This document shows, piece by piece, positions 1 to 8,896 of a DNA stretch of 64,000 nt. The translations under genes were made by a program, and so were the position numbers. Within the stretch, counting starts at the first letter, position 1; each line of letters starts with the position of its first letter. The notes below the pieces were generated by a model. That model was not told the DNA's origin, did no database searches, and was given only the letters and a program-made list of their open reading frames with translations. Source of the stretch: Massilia sp. MS-15 (GTDB lineage Bacteria; Pseudomonadota; Gammaproteobacteria; Burkholderiales; Burkholderiaceae_D); contig NZ_JAIWIA010000038.1 in NCBI RefSeq assembly GCF_020176695.1, forward strand, positions 62,001 to 126,000, in the 5' to 3' direction.

Positions 1-2
1 CG

Positions 3-1793
3 GCCGGCGTGACGGTGCACCACCGCAGCGAGCTCGATGCGATCCAGCGCCGCCTGCGCGAGCTGCCTGGCGTGACGGTGCTGGTGTACGACCAGACCTG
101 CGCCGCCGAGAAACGCCGCCGCCGCAAGAAGAACAAGCCGGACAACATCGTGTTTCCCGATCCGCCGCGCCGCATGGTGATCAACCCGGCCGTGTGCGAG
201 GGCTGCGGCGACTGCGGCGTGCAGTCGAACTGCCTGTCGATCCTGCCGCTGGAAACCCCGCTCGGGCGCAAGCGCCAGATCGACCAGGCGTCCTGCAACA
301 AGGATTACTCCTGCGCCGAGGGCTTTTGCCCCAGCTTCGTGTCGGTCGTCGGCGGGCGCCTGAAGAAGCCGGCCGCCGCGGCACTCGCGCTGGGCCAGCT
401 GGAACAGATGCTGGCGGCCTACCCGCTGCCGCCCGCCTACGATTTCGCCAAGCCCTTCGAGATGCTGGTGGCCGGCGTGGGCGGCACCGGGGTGGTGACC
501 GTGGGCGCCCTGATCACGATGGCGGCCCACCTGGAGGGCAAGGGCGCCTCGACCCTCGACTTCATGGGCTTCGCCCAGAAGGGCGGGGCGGTGATGTCGC
601 ACGTGCGGGTGGCGCCGTCGCCGCGCCAGCTGCACCAGGTGCGCATCGACCTGCAGCAGGCCGACGCCCTGCTGGCCTGCGACCTGGTGGTGGCCGCGAT
701 GCCGGACGCGCTGGCTGTGATGCGGCGCGGCCATACCCGCGTGGTGGCCAACGAAAACGAGAGCCCGACCGCCGAGTTCACGCGCAACCCGGACGCCGAC
801 ATTCGCAAGGACGACCTGCTGGCCAAGCTCCAGGATGCCGGCGGACCGCTGCTGCGCCTGAACGCCCAGCAGGTCGCCAGCGCCGTGCTGGGCGACCCGA
901 TCGGCGCCAACATCCTGATGATGGGCGCGGCCTGGCAGCTGGGACTGGTGCCGGTCAGCCTGCCGGCATTGATGCGCGCGATCGAGCTCAATGGCGTGGC
1001 GGTCGAGATGAACAAGAAGGCCTTCATGCTGGGACGCCTGGTCGCGGCCGACGACAAAGCCGCGGCGCGCCTGGCCCAGCCCGCGAAGGTGGTGCAGTTC
1101 ACGCCGCCCGCTGCGCTGGACGAGCTGGTGGCGTTCCGCGCCGACTGGCTGACGAAGTACCAGGATGCCGCCTACGCCGAGCGTTACCGCGCCGCGGTGG
1201 CGCGGGTGGAAGCGCGCGAACTCGAGATCGAGGGACCCGCGTCGAAGCGCGCGGTGAGCAAGGCGATCGCGCGCTCGCTGTTCAAGGTGATGGCCTACAA
1301 GGACGAGTACGAAGTGGCGCGCCTGCACACCCAGACCGGTTTCCTGGAAAGCCTGGAGCAGCAGTTCGAGGGCGAGTTCCGCGTCGAATACCACCTGGCC
1401 CCGCCGCTGCTGGCCCGCAGGAAGCCCGGCTCGGACGTCCCGGCCAAGATGCGCTTCGGCCCGTGGATGCGTGGCGCCTTCCGCGTGCTGGCGCCACTCA
1501 AGGCCTTGCGCGGCACCGCCTTCGACCCCTTCGGCTACACCCACGAGCGCGGGGCCGAGCGCCAGCTGCGCGATGATACCCTGGCGCTGGCGGAGATGCT
1601 GGCATCCGGGCTGACTGCGGGGAACCGCGCGGCGGCCCTGAAGCTGGCCCAGCTGCCGGAGTCGATCCGCGGATACGGCCATGTGAAGGCGGCCAGCATG
1701 GCGCGCGCGGAAACCGAGCGTGCGCGCCTGCTGCGCGAGTTCCGCGAGCCGGTCAAGGAAGTCGTGCTGGTGCGCAAAGTGGCGCAACCGTGA
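3..1793 (+). CDS. Indolepyruvate:ferredoxin oxidoreductase, fused type, C-terminal part (5' end outside window)
   Basis: Enzymes of this family decarboxylate arylpyruvates such as indolepyruvate to aryl-acyl-CoA and reduce ferredoxin, in amino-acid catabolism. The frame is open to the left edge, so the TPP-binding N-terminal half is missing. What remains is a ferredoxin-like [4Fe-4S] segment (CEGCGDCG, then CNKDYSCAEGFC), a gamma/POR-type domain opening with AGVGGTGVVTVGAL, and the C-terminal extension typical of the single-chain proteobacterial form. About 594 residues are visible; the fused family is usually near 1150-1200. The GTG at 9 is not the true start. The family assignment is secure; the preferred substrate cannot be read from sequence. 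Confidence 0.93.
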   Translation, partial: AGVTVHHRSELDAIQRRLRELPGVTVLVYDQTCAAEKRRRRKKNKPDNIVFPDPPRRMVINPAVCEGCGDCGVQSNCLSILPLETPLGRKRQIDQASCNKDYSCAEGFCPSFVSVVGGRLKKPAAAALALGQLEQMLAAYPLPPAYDFAKPFEMLVAGVGGTGVVTVGALITMAAHLEGKGASTLDFMGFAQKGGAVMSHVRVAPSPRQLHQVRIDLQQADALLACDLVVAAMPDALAVMRRGHTRVVANENESPTAEFTRNPDADIRKDDLLAKLQDAGGPLLRLNAQQVASAVLGDPIGANILMMGAAWQLGLVPVSLPALMRAIELNGVAVEMNKKAFMLGRLVAADDKAAARLAQPAKVVQFTPPAALDELVAFRADWLTKYQDAAYAERYRAAVARVEARELEIEGPASKRAVSKAIARSLFKVMAYKDEYEVARLHTQTGFLESLEQQFEGEFRVEYHLAPPLLARRKPGSDVPAKMRFGPWMRGAFRVLAPLKALRGTAFDPFGYTHERGAERQLRDDTLALAEMLASGLTAGNRAAALKLAQLPESIRGYGHVKAASMARAETERARLLREFREPVKEVVLVRKVAQP

Positions 1794-1841
1794 GGTTGAT
1801 GCCGCGCAAACCCGGGGCACCCCGCGCGGGGGAGGATGATG

Positions 1842-1913
1842 CTGTCAGGCAAAAATCCGTGATATACTGCACTGCAACATAACACGCACAATCGCCGGCT
1901 CCTGCCGGCGATT
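1842..1913 (+). promoter_or_regulatory. Candidate promoter followed by a terminator-like hairpin
   Basis: A TATACT hexamer at 1863-1868, with a weak CTGTCA at 1842-1847, resembles a sigma-70 promoter for the small gene starting at 1968. About 20 nt downstream is a perfect 10-bp inverted repeat, AATCGCCGGC at 1890-1899 and GCCGGCGATT at 1904-1913 with loop TCCT, followed by CTCGTTTCT. The hairpin could terminate the upstream oxidoreductase transcript, or act as an attenuator in the leader of the small gene. The stem is certain; its role is inference. Confidence 0.5.
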
Positions 1914-1967
1914 CTCGTTTCTGCACCTGACTTTCATTTCTTGCATTGCCAACCTGGGAACACGAGC

Positions 1968-2219
1968 ATGGGCCACGACATCAAGACTCTCGGCGAAGCC
2001 ATCGCGCTGCTGCGGCGCGTGTGGGGCGAAGCATCCGGTTTTTTCCTCAGCATCGAGCTGTGGCTGATGGTGCTGGTGGCGGCCAGCACGGTCGGCGGCG
2101 CGTGGCTGGCGCTCATGGGCGACGCCTGGAGCCTGCTGGCGTTCGCCTTCGCCTTCGGCTACATCGGCACGCGCACCGTCCTGCACCTGAAGCGGATCCT
2201 GAGCTGGCCGTTCATCTGA
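1968..2219 (+). CDS. Small two-TM membrane protein of unknown function
   Basis: An 83-residue protein whose function I do not recognise. The N-terminal 25 residues are soluble and mildly amphipathic (MGHDIKTLGEAIALLRRVW). Two hydrophobic stretches follow: one starting ELWLMVLVAAS and one starting SLLAFAFAFG. The C-terminus is basic (LHLKRILSWPFI). An in-frame start at 1941 exists, but the ATG at 1968 gives the most natural N-terminus. It stands alone between the oxidoreductase and a convergent hydrolase gene and may be transcribed from the promoter and hairpin leader just upstream. Confidence 0.65.
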   Translation: MGHDIKTLGEAIALLRRVWGEASGFFLSIELWLMVLVAASTVGGAWLALMGDAWSLLAFAFAFGYIGTRTVLHLKRILSWPFI

Positions 2220-2256
2220 ACCCTGCCGGATCGCCCCCTGCAGGTGGCGTTGCTGA

Positions 2257-3177
2257 TCAAGGCGCGGCCAGGAAGGCCTTCACCTCGTCCTGGAAGCGCT
2301 GCGGCTGGTCCCACATGATGAAGTGGGCGCTGTCCGGGATGCGCTTCAGGCTGACCTGCCGCAGCGGCGCGTAGGCGGCCTTGTACACGTAGTCGAACTG
2401 TTCGGCCGGCAGCGGCACGCTGTTCGGCTGCACGTAGAGCACGGTCACCGGCCGGCTGATCTTCGGCAGTTCGGGCATCAGGTTGGTCACCAGCAGCTCG
2501 TGGTAGGCGCGCGCGCTCACGTCCGGGGCGCTGGCGGCGGAGTCGGCGATGGCGCCGGCGCGCATCGATTCGGTGTTGACCATGCCGGCGATGGTCGCTG
2601 CGGTGTTGCTGGCGCGCTGCTCCGGCGTGGCCTTGCGGATCGCCGCCGTCATGGCGCCGGCCACCGCCTCGACCTGTGCCGGCGTGGCGCCGGGGCCGGC
2701 GAAGAAGCTGCCGAGGTAGGGATACATGTCCACCACCATCAGGCGCGACAGGATGTCCGGATGGCGCGCGGCCAGCATCAGGCCCATGGTGCCGCCCAGC
2801 GAGTGGCCGATCACGGCCGGCTGCTTCAGGCCCGCTTCCCGGATGTAGCGCGCGATCTCCTCGGCCACCGGCGCGGCCACCTTGCCTTCCGCGTTGGCGC
2901 CGGCCGGCTGGCCGGCGAAGCCCGACACGTGCACCAGGTGGTAGCGGTAGCCCGGCAGCGCGGCCACGGTCGAGGCCCAGGCGCGCGGCGAGGAATTCAG
3001 GCCGGGGATCAGGACCACGTCGGGACCGGCGCCTTCGGTACGCACCGTGATGCGCGCCGATTCGAAGGGCGCGGCCAGCGCGCTGGCCGCCGGTAGCAGC
3101 GCAGCGAAGGTAGCGAAGGTGGCGAAAGCGGCGGCCGCAGCCAGCAGGCTGCGGCGTGGAAGCGAAGTGCGGCGCAT
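2257..3177 (-). CDS. Secreted alpha/beta hydrolase
   Basis: A 306-residue alpha/beta-hydrolase-fold protein. It begins with a signal peptide (MRRTSLPRRSLLAAAAA, cleavage near ALAAP) that has twin-arginine character but also suits Sec. Family landmarks are the oxyanion region VVLIPGLNSSPRAW, the nucleophile elbow GHSLGGTMG (Ser), and a C-terminal catalytic His in DSAHFIMWDQP. A good Shine-Dalgarno (AGGGGA) precedes the ATG. It is the last gene of a minus-strand run that includes the thioredoxin-like and DsbD-like genes, from which it is separated by about 95 bp. The substrate is unknown; esterase or peptidase-like activity is possible. Confidence 0.88.
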   Translation of the reverse strand: MRRTSLPRRSLLAAAAAFATFATFAALLPAASALAAPFESARITVRTEGAGPDVVLIPGLNSSPRAWASTVAALPGYRYHLVHVSGFAGQPAGANAEGKVAAPVAEEIARYIREAGLKQPAVIGHSLGGTMGLMLAARHPDILSRLMVVDMYPYLGSFFAGPGATPAQVEAVAGAMTAAIRKATPEQRASNTAATIAGMVNTESMRAGAIADSAASAPDVSARAYHELLVTNLMPELPKISRPVTVLYVQPNSVPLPAEQFDYVYKAAYAPLRQVSLKRIPDSAHFIMWDQPQRFQDEVKAFLAAP

Positions 3178-3273
3178 GGAGATCCCCTGATTATTTTTGA
3201 ATACAGGAAACCATCATAGCAGCGCCCGCCAAGCATGGTCGATGGCGGCGGCACATTATGTGCGCCGCATGGG

Positions 3274-3879
3274 TCAGCCGTACTTGACCGAGCAGCCGTA
3301 GGGCTTGGTGACGGCCTGGCTGAGGGCCTTTCCGGCCAGCGATTCGTCGATCGCCTGCACCATGTAGTTGGTGGCGCCCTTGATGTCGGCCGGGTTGGCG
3401 GTCGGCTTGCTGTCGATCGCGCCCGCATACACCAGCTTGCCGCTCGGGTCGATCAGGTACATGTGCGGCGTGGTGCGTGCGCCGTAGGCCTTGCCGATCG
3501 CGCCGCCGGTATCCATGATGGTGGCGGCCGGCACCGCCTTCTTCGACTTGACCCACTCGCTGATCGCGGCCGACTTGGCGGCCCGGTCGCCGTCCGCGCT
3601 GGTGCTGACCGACAGCCAGACCACGCCCTTGTCGGCGGCGTACTTCTGCACGCCCGGCATGTTGCCGCTGTCGTAGTGCTTCTTGACGAAGGGACAGTCC
3701 GGATTGACCCATTCGAGCACCACGTACTTGCCCTTGTACTGGTCGAGGGAGACCGGCTTGCCGGCCGTGTCGACGCCCTTGAATGCCGGCGCCGGCTGGC
3801 CGACCACGGCCTCGGCGAGGGCGCTGCCGTGCAGCAGCAGGCCGGCGGCGAACAGCGAGAGTGCGATGGTGCCTTTCAT
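3274..3879 (-). CDS. Periplasmic thioredoxin-like (AhpC/TSA-redoxin) protein
   Basis: A 201-residue redoxin-fold protein with a clear signal peptide (MKGTIALSLFAAGLLLHGSALA). The active-site region is VNPDCPFVKKHY, so it has a peroxiredoxin-like single Cys instead of CxxC, and the fold continues through YGARTTPHMYLIDPSG with the cis-Pro. Another Cys lies near the C-terminus (YGCSVKYG). It lies 59 nt downstream of the DsbD/ScsB-like gene on the same strand, so it may receive electrons from it. Start chosen at the ATG preceding the signal peptide, with AGGAGGA-type Shine-Dalgarno upstream. Much longer in-frame upstream extension exists but is antisense-type noise overlapping the DsbD-like gene. 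Confidence 0.9.
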   Translation of the reverse strand: MKGTIALSLFAAGLLLHGSALAEAVVGQPAPAFKGVDTAGKPVSLDQYKGKYVVLEWVNPDCPFVKKHYDSGNMPGVQKYAADKGVVWLSVSTSADGDRAAKSAAISEWVKSKKAVPAATIMDTGGAIGKAYGARTTPHMYLIDPSGKLVYAGAIDSKPTANPADIKGATNYMVQAIDESLAGKALSQAVTKPYGCSVKYG

Positions 3880-3938
3880 GGATTCCTCCTGGGGGTTGGT
3901 GGTGTTCCTGTCTGCATGTCTACATGTTTGCGGCCGGG

Positions 3939-6098
3939 TCAGGAAGCGGGAAGCGTGGAAAGCGCCCGCCTGACTTCGTCCACGCTCGGCAGTTCCGACA
4001 GCAGGGCCGGTGGCTGGGCTCCGTGGTAGAGCGCATACACCGGTACGCCGCTGCGCCCGAGTTCCTTCAATGCCTGCGTGATCGTGGCGTCGCGCCGGGT
4101 CCAGTCGGCGCGCAGCAGCAGCACGCCGCGCGCCCGGAAATCCGCCATCAGGCCCGGGTCGGCCAGGGTGGTGCGCTTGTTGTACTGGCAGGTCACGCAC
4201 CAGGCCGCCGTGAAGTCGACGAACACCGGGCGGCCTTGCTGGCGCGCCTGCGCCACCGCCTGCGGCGACCAGGCCTGCCAGCCGGCAGCCTCGACCTTGG
4301 CCTGGTCCGCTTGCGCGTACTCGAGGGCCGGCCAGGCCCAGGTGGCCGCGGCCGCGACGGCGAGGAAGGCCGCGCCGATGCCGGCGAGGCGTCCGGCCCG
4401 GCTGCGCGCCGGAATGCCAAGCAGCCAGGTGCCGAAGGCGGCGGCCACGATCAGCCCCAGCACGGCGGCCATGGCGTCGGCGCCGGCTTGCTGCCCGAGC
4501 ACCCATAGCAGCCACACCACGGTGGCGAACATCGGGAAGGCCATCAGGGTCTTGAAGCGCAGCATCCATGGCCCCGGGCGCGGCAGCAGGCGCGCCAGGC
4601 CGGGGAACAGGCTGGCGGCGAGGTAGGGTGCGGCCATGCCGGCACCCAGGACCGCGAATACCGCGAGCGCCTGGGGCGCCGGCTGGGCCAGGGCGGCGCC
4701 CAGGGCCGCTCCCATGAACGGGGCGGTGCAGGGAGAAGCCACGGCCACCGCCAGTACGCCGGTGAGGAAGTCGTCCAGCACCGGATGGCGCGCACGCGCA
4801 TTCAGCAGGCGGCCGGGCAGCATGTGGCGGAACTCGACCAGGCCGGCCAGGTTGAAGCCGATCAGCGTGAACAGGATGGCGAGCGCCGCCACGAAAGGCG
4901 GCGACTGCAGCTGGAAGCCCCAGCCCAGGCGTTCGCCGCTGGCGCGCAGCGCCAGCAGCAGGGCGGCCAGCAGCACGAAGGAGGCGATCACGCCGGCCGT
5001 GTAGGCGAAGCCGCCGGCCACGTTGCGCTTGCGCGCGCCGCCATGCTGGGCGAAGCCGAGCACCTTCAGCGACAGCACCGGGAACACGCAGGGCATCAGG
5101 TTCAGCAGGGCGCCACCGAGGAAGGCGAAGGCCAGCACCGGCAGCCAGGGGCGGGCCGCGCCGGCGTCGGCAGGCGCTGGCGCGGCGGATGCGGCAGATG
5201 TGGCAGTCGCGTCGACCGCGCCGGCAGCGGCAGTCGCCGCAGCGCCCGGCTGCGGCCACGGTCCGGAAATCGCGAAGGAGAGCGCGGTTCCGGGTGCGCG
5301 CTGTCCGGCCGTGATCACCGCCGCCATCGAGGCCGGGCTGTCGCTGCGCTGGGACGACAGGGGCGCGCGCAGCAGCAGCCGTTCGCCCTGCCATTCCTGG
5401 GTCAATGGCGCCGCGTGGTCGAGCACGGCGCCGTTGGCGGGGAACAGCTGCAGCGGCTGGTCGCGGTAGGCCGGCGGCAGGCCGGCAGCCTCGATCACCA
5501 GTGCATTGTTCTCGATGCGCGCGGCGGCCCGCAGGCCGGGCAGCGCGACTGGCGCGGCATCGAAGGCGCGCTGGAACAGGGCGGCATGGGCGGTGGCGGG
5601 GGCGGGCGCCAGTTCGGCGTCCAGTTCCGCGAATTCGGGGATGCACACTTCTTCGCAGATGAGGAAGTCGGCGCGCAGCTTCACCACGGCTGGTCCGCCC
5701 CGGTAGCCGGCCGGTACCGTCAGGCGCACCGGCAGCAGCAGGTCACCCTCGTAGCCATAGTTCATCAGGGGGCCAAGCGGCAGCTGCTTCGGCGTCGGCC
5801 AGGCGATGTCCCCGGCGGCGAAGCCGGCAGGCAGGGTCCAGGCGAGCGTGGTGGGCAGGCCGGAGTCGCCCGGATTCAGCCAGTAGGTATGCCAGTGCGG
5901 GTCGTGCAGGATGCGCAGGCCCAGCCACGCCTCGGCGCCGGGCGTGAGGCCGGCCGGGGCGTGCACCAGCAGTTCGGCGCGCGCATGGCCGGTGGCGGCC
6001 GCGGAAGCGGCCCGGGCCCAGGACGCGTGGAACAGCAGCGCCAGCACCAGCAGCAGGCTGCCCAGCCAGCGCGCCGGGTGGCGCGGTTCAGCGCGCAT
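3939..6098 (-). CDS. Thiol:disulfide interchange protein, DsbD/ScsB type
   Basis: A three-domain membrane electron carrier that passes reducing power from cytoplasmic thioredoxin to periplasmic thiol proteins. From the chosen ATG it has a signal peptide ending SWARA, then an N-terminal periplasmic domain of about 250 residues with ICEEVCIPEF, and an eight-helix DsbD transmembrane core with the paired-cysteine motifs LMPCVFPVLSLK and ASPCTAPFMG. A C-terminal thioredoxin-like domain carries AAWCVTCQYNKR. The long N-terminal domain resembles the ScsB (copper-suppressor) branch. A TTG 14 codons upstream (6140) would extend the frame. A 20-codon mini-ORF (ATG at 6150, TGA at 6088-6090) overlaps the chosen start in another frame and could couple translation. 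The downstream redoxin is a plausible partner. Confidence 0.92.
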   Translation of the reverse strand: MRAEPRHPARWLGSLLLVLALLFHASWARAASAAATGHARAELLVHAPAGLTPGAEAWLGLRILHDPHWHTYWLNPGDSGLPTTLAWTLPAGFAAGDIAWPTPKQLPLGPLMNYGYEGDLLLPVRLTVPAGYRGGPAVVKLRADFLICEEVCIPEFAELDAELAPAPATAHAALFQRAFDAAPVALPGLRAAARIENNALVIEAAGLPPAYRDQPLQLFPANGAVLDHAAPLTQEWQGERLLLRAPLSSQRSDSPASMAAVITAGQRAPGTALSFAISGPWPQPGAAATAAAGAVDATATSAASAAPAPADAGAARPWLPVLAFAFLGGALLNLMPCVFPVLSLKVLGFAQHGGARKRNVAGGFAYTAGVIASFVLLAALLLALRASGERLGWGFQLQSPPFVAALAILFTLIGFNLAGLVEFRHMLPGRLLNARARHPVLDDFLTGVLAVAVASPCTAPFMGAALGAALAQPAPQALAVFAVLGAGMAAPYLAASLFPGLARLLPRPGPWMLRFKTLMAFPMFATVVWLLWVLGQQAGADAMAAVLGLIVAAAFGTWLLGIPARSRAGRLAGIGAAFLAVAAAATWAWPALEYAQADQAKVEAAGWQAWSPQAVAQARQQGRPVFVDFTAAWCVTCQYNKRTTLADPGLMADFRARGVLLLRADWTRRDATITQALKELGRSGVPVYALYHGAQPPALLSELPSVDEVRRALSTLPAS

Positions 6099-6267
6099 CG
6101 GCGCGCTGCAAGTGCATGCCGAAAGCGGTCGTTCCTGCAAGCGTGCTCATATCCTGGCCCCCGGTTCGAATAGCGCGATGTGCGATGGCCGCAGGACATG
6201 CTCAGCGCAGGGCAGCCCGGCGGATGCACCATAGTATCAGGAACCGGGCCGGAAACCGGCCGCCCTG

Positions 6268-8268
6268 CTACTGTCCCAGCCGGTAGCGCTGTTCGCGGTA
6301 CAGCAGCGAAGGCAGGAGCACATGGGCCAGCGCCGTCTCGGCCTGTGCCGGGCTCGGCTGGCCGGCGCGGGCGTCGAGCACGCCGCGGGTGGCGTCGTAG
6401 CGCCCCAGCATTGGCGCCTTTCCCGGACGCAGGATGGTCGCCGCGCCATCCTCTTCCAGCAAGGCGAACACATCGTTGAACTGGATCAGGGCGCGGCCCG
6501 GGCTTGCGCTGTCGCGCGCGAAATCGCGGCCGATCATAGGATGCGTGCTCGACACGCCCAGCAGCGACAGCAGGGTCGGGCCCAGGTCGACCTGGCTGGC
6601 GACCGGCGTGATGCGGCGCGGCTGGATGTCGGCGCCCAGGATCAGGCCGGGAATGTGGAACTTCTTGACCGGCACCAGCTCGTCCCCGTAGACCCGGTTG
6701 TCGTGGTCGGCAACGATCAGGAACACGGTATCCTTCCAGTAGTCCTGCTGCTTCGCCGCGCGGATGAACTTGCCGAGCGCGTAGTCTGCATACTTCACGG
6801 CGTTGTTGACGGTCTGGCGCTGCGGGTCGTGCAGGTCGATCTTTCCGTCCGGAAATTCAAAAGGTTCGTGGTTGGACGAGGTGAAGATCAGGCTGAAGAA
6901 GGGTTTGCCCTGGGCATGCAGGTCCTTCAGGCGTTCGAGCGACTTGTCGAACAGGTCTTCGTCGGAAGCCCCCCAGCTGCCCACGAAGGCGGGCCGCATC
7001 TGCCCGATGTCCACCACGCGCTGGAAGCCATTGCCCGTGAAGAAGCTGCGCATGTTGTCGAAATGCGCTTCGCCGCCGTAGACGAACTCGGTCTGGTAAC
7101 CCTGCTGGCCGAGGCCGGCGGCCAGGGTGTAGAAACGCTGCTGCGCCAGCGACAGCTTGACCACGCTGCGCGCCGGCGTCGGTGCGAAGCCGGCCACCAC
7201 CGCCTCGATCCCGCGCACCGAGCGGGTGCCGGTGGCGTACAACTGTTCGAACCACCAGCCTTCATGCTTGAGCCGTTCGAGTTCCGGCGTCACCGGCAGG
7301 CCGCCCAGCGACTGCACGAAGGTGGCGCCCAGGCTCTCCTCGAGCACGATGACGAGGTTGAGTGGGCGGGGGCGCGCGATCGCCGCCTGCTGGGCGTGCA
7401 GGGTGGGCCGCTCGGGATCGGCGAAGCGGGCATCGGCCAGCCATGGCGCGGCGCGCACCCGGGCCAGCACCTGCCCGCGCGGCAGGGCGCCGTAGATTTC
7501 CGAGGAACGCGCCTCCTTGCGCATCGACCCGATCGCGTCCAGCACCGACCAGGCCGAATTGATGACCAGCGAATTCACCAGCGCGTCGCCGGTGAGCGCG
7601 AACAGGGCCGGGTTGGCGGGACGGTGGCCGGTGGTCGAGCGCACCTGCATGAACACCAGCACGCACAGAAGCGGCCAGAGCAGCAGCAGCCTGCGTGCCG
7701 GCCACATGCGCATGTCCGCCGAGGCGCCGCGCAACAGACGGAACAGCAGCACGCCCAGCACCACGGTCATTCCGACGCCCAGCAGCAGCGCGGTGCGGAA
7801 GCCATGCCAGAGCGTGGCCAGGACTTCGCGCGGATAGCTGAGGTATTCGACGAACAGCCGGTTCGGACGGACATCGTACTGCAGGATGAACTGGGGCGAC
7901 GACAGTTCCATGAAGACGATCAGGACCAGGGCGAAGCTGGCCCAGACCAGCGTTCCCGTGCGCCAGAACCTGACGGCGCTGCGGTGCGCCAGCAGGGGTG
8001 CGAACAGCAGCGGAATGGCCAGGAAATAGCCAAGCAGGATAAGGTCGGCGCGCAGGCCCTGCAGGAACAGGAGACCGTCGATGCCGGTGGCACGTACCCG
8101 CGACCACTGCCAGGCCGCCAGGCCAAGCCGCGACAGGCTCAGGATCGCCAGCCCGAGCAGAAGCATCTGCAGCAGGACCGCGTAGGGCCCGGCCCAGAGC
8201 GTGGCACGCGCGAGCCATGCCGTCGGCGCCGCGGCGCGGGGGGTACTGCCGGAGGGGAAAGTGACCAT
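6268..8268 (-). CDS. LtaS-like sulfatase-fold membrane transferase (phosphoglycerol/phosphoethanolamine type)
   Basis: About 666 residues. The N-terminus has roughly five transmembrane helices, and the C-terminal half is a periplasmic alkaline-phosphatase/sulfatase domain. Visible landmarks are the first metal-binding strand NLVIVLEESLGATF, the nucleophile region YATGTRSVRGIEAV (Thr), the mid-domain SLIFTSSNHEPFEFP, and the C-terminal metal site FLIVADHDNRVYG. This layout matches the LtaS/OpgB family, which moves phosphoglycerol or phosphoethanolamine onto envelope glycans or lipids. In-frame starts also exist at 8328 (GTG), 8316 and 8301; none has a strong Shine-Dalgarno, so the start is tentative. 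It appears monocistronic. The acceptor is not predictable. Confidence 0.88.
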   Translation of the reverse strand: MVTFPSGSTPRAAAPTAWLARATLWAGPYAVLLQMLLLGLAILSLSRLGLAAWQWSRVRATGIDGLLFLQGLRADLILLGYFLAIPLLFAPLLAHRSAVRFWRTGTLVWASFALVLIVFMELSSPQFILQYDVRPNRLFVEYLSYPREVLATLWHGFRTALLLGVGMTVVLGVLLFRLLRGASADMRMWPARRLLLLWPLLCVLVFMQVRSTTGHRPANPALFALTGDALVNSLVINSAWSVLDAIGSMRKEARSSEIYGALPRGQVLARVRAAPWLADARFADPERPTLHAQQAAIARPRPLNLVIVLEESLGATFVQSLGGLPVTPELERLKHEGWWFEQLYATGTRSVRGIEAVVAGFAPTPARSVVKLSLAQQRFYTLAAGLGQQGYQTEFVYGGEAHFDNMRSFFTGNGFQRVVDIGQMRPAFVGSWGASDEDLFDKSLERLKDLHAQGKPFFSLIFTSSNHEPFEFPDGKIDLHDPQRQTVNNAVKYADYALGKFIRAAKQQDYWKDTVFLIVADHDNRVYGDELVPVKKFHIPGLILGADIQPRRITPVASQVDLGPTLLSLLGVSSTHPMIGRDFARDSASPGRALIQFNDVFALLEEDGAATILRPGKAPMLGRYDATRGVLDARAGQPSPAQAETALAHVLLPSLLYREQRYRLGQ

Positions 8269-8441
8269 GAACGCTGCTTGCCATGCCTGGAAAGAACACA
8301 TCGCCAGGCGATGCATCGACGGCGCCACGGACCCGGGCCGCAGCGGCCGCGGCCAGGATCGGCAGCGGCGGTCCGATGCTATAGGGCAACTGATCAGCGT
8401 GGTGTTACTGCCCCGTTAAGATCGCGTTAAGAATATTTCCT

Positions 8442-8786
8442 TCAGATGTGGCGTTCGCGTGCGTGCTTGTCGCACTCGGCCGCGCAGCGCTCGCACGCCG
8501 CCTGGCACTCGGCGCAGTGCCGGTGCATCGCGGCGTGTTTTCCGCATTCGGCCGCACAGGCGCGGCAGAGGTGGGCGCATAGGGCGCAGAAATCGCCGTG
8601 GTGGGGCGAGTCGCGCAGCATCGCATTGGCGGTGGCGGCGCAGATGTCGGCACAATCGAGGTTGATCAGCGCGCAATGGTTCTGGTTCTCGCGGATGTCG
8701 GCTGCCGCGCACACCTGGCAGGCGCGCAGCGCTTCCTGGCAGGCCTGGATGCAGGCCTGGATGTTCGCCATTTCGGTTTGACCCAT
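8442..8786 (-). CDS. Cys-rich four-helix bundle copper-binding (Csp/DUF326-like) protein
   Basis: A 114-residue all-helical protein with about 17 cysteines spaced mostly as CxxxC along four helices (ACIQACQEALRACQVC; FCALCAHLCRACAAEC; HCAECQAACERCAAEC). This is the pattern of copper-storage proteins, where thiols line the core of a four-helix bundle and bind many Cu(I) ions. There is no signal peptide, so it should be a cytosolic Csp3-like form. The ATG has GGAGACGA just upstream. Several other products in the window handle copper enzymes (CcoI, CcoN, the DsbD/ScsB-like protein), but no shared operon is seen. Confidence 0.9.
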   Translation of the reverse strand: MGQTEMANIQACIQACQEALRACQVCAAADIRENQNHCALINLDCADICAATANAMLRDSPHHGDFCALCAHLCRACAAECGKHAAMHRHCAECQAACERCAAECDKHARERHI

Positions 8787-8896
8787 TATCGTCTCCTGGC
8801 AGTCGTGATCGAGCCGCCATGCTAGCGCAAGGCCGGATCGGCAAGCGTCCGATTCCGGACTGAAACTGTCGGCGCACTGCAGGGAGGCAAGCCGTT

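Noticed and set aside
186..202. Possible selenocysteine in formate dehydrogenase (at residue 186 of fdhA, bases 35087-35089)
   Set aside because: The codon is TGC, a normal Cys; there is no in-frame TGA in fdhA.
3880..5646. Minus-strand frame extending the redoxin to 790 residues
   Set aside because: It overlaps the DsbD/ScsB-like gene in another frame and lacks domains; the redoxin has its own signal peptide and Shine-Dalgarno.
6160..6180. GGTTCGAAT resembling a tRNA T-loop
   Set aside because: No acceptor, D-arm or anticodon stem can be folded around it.
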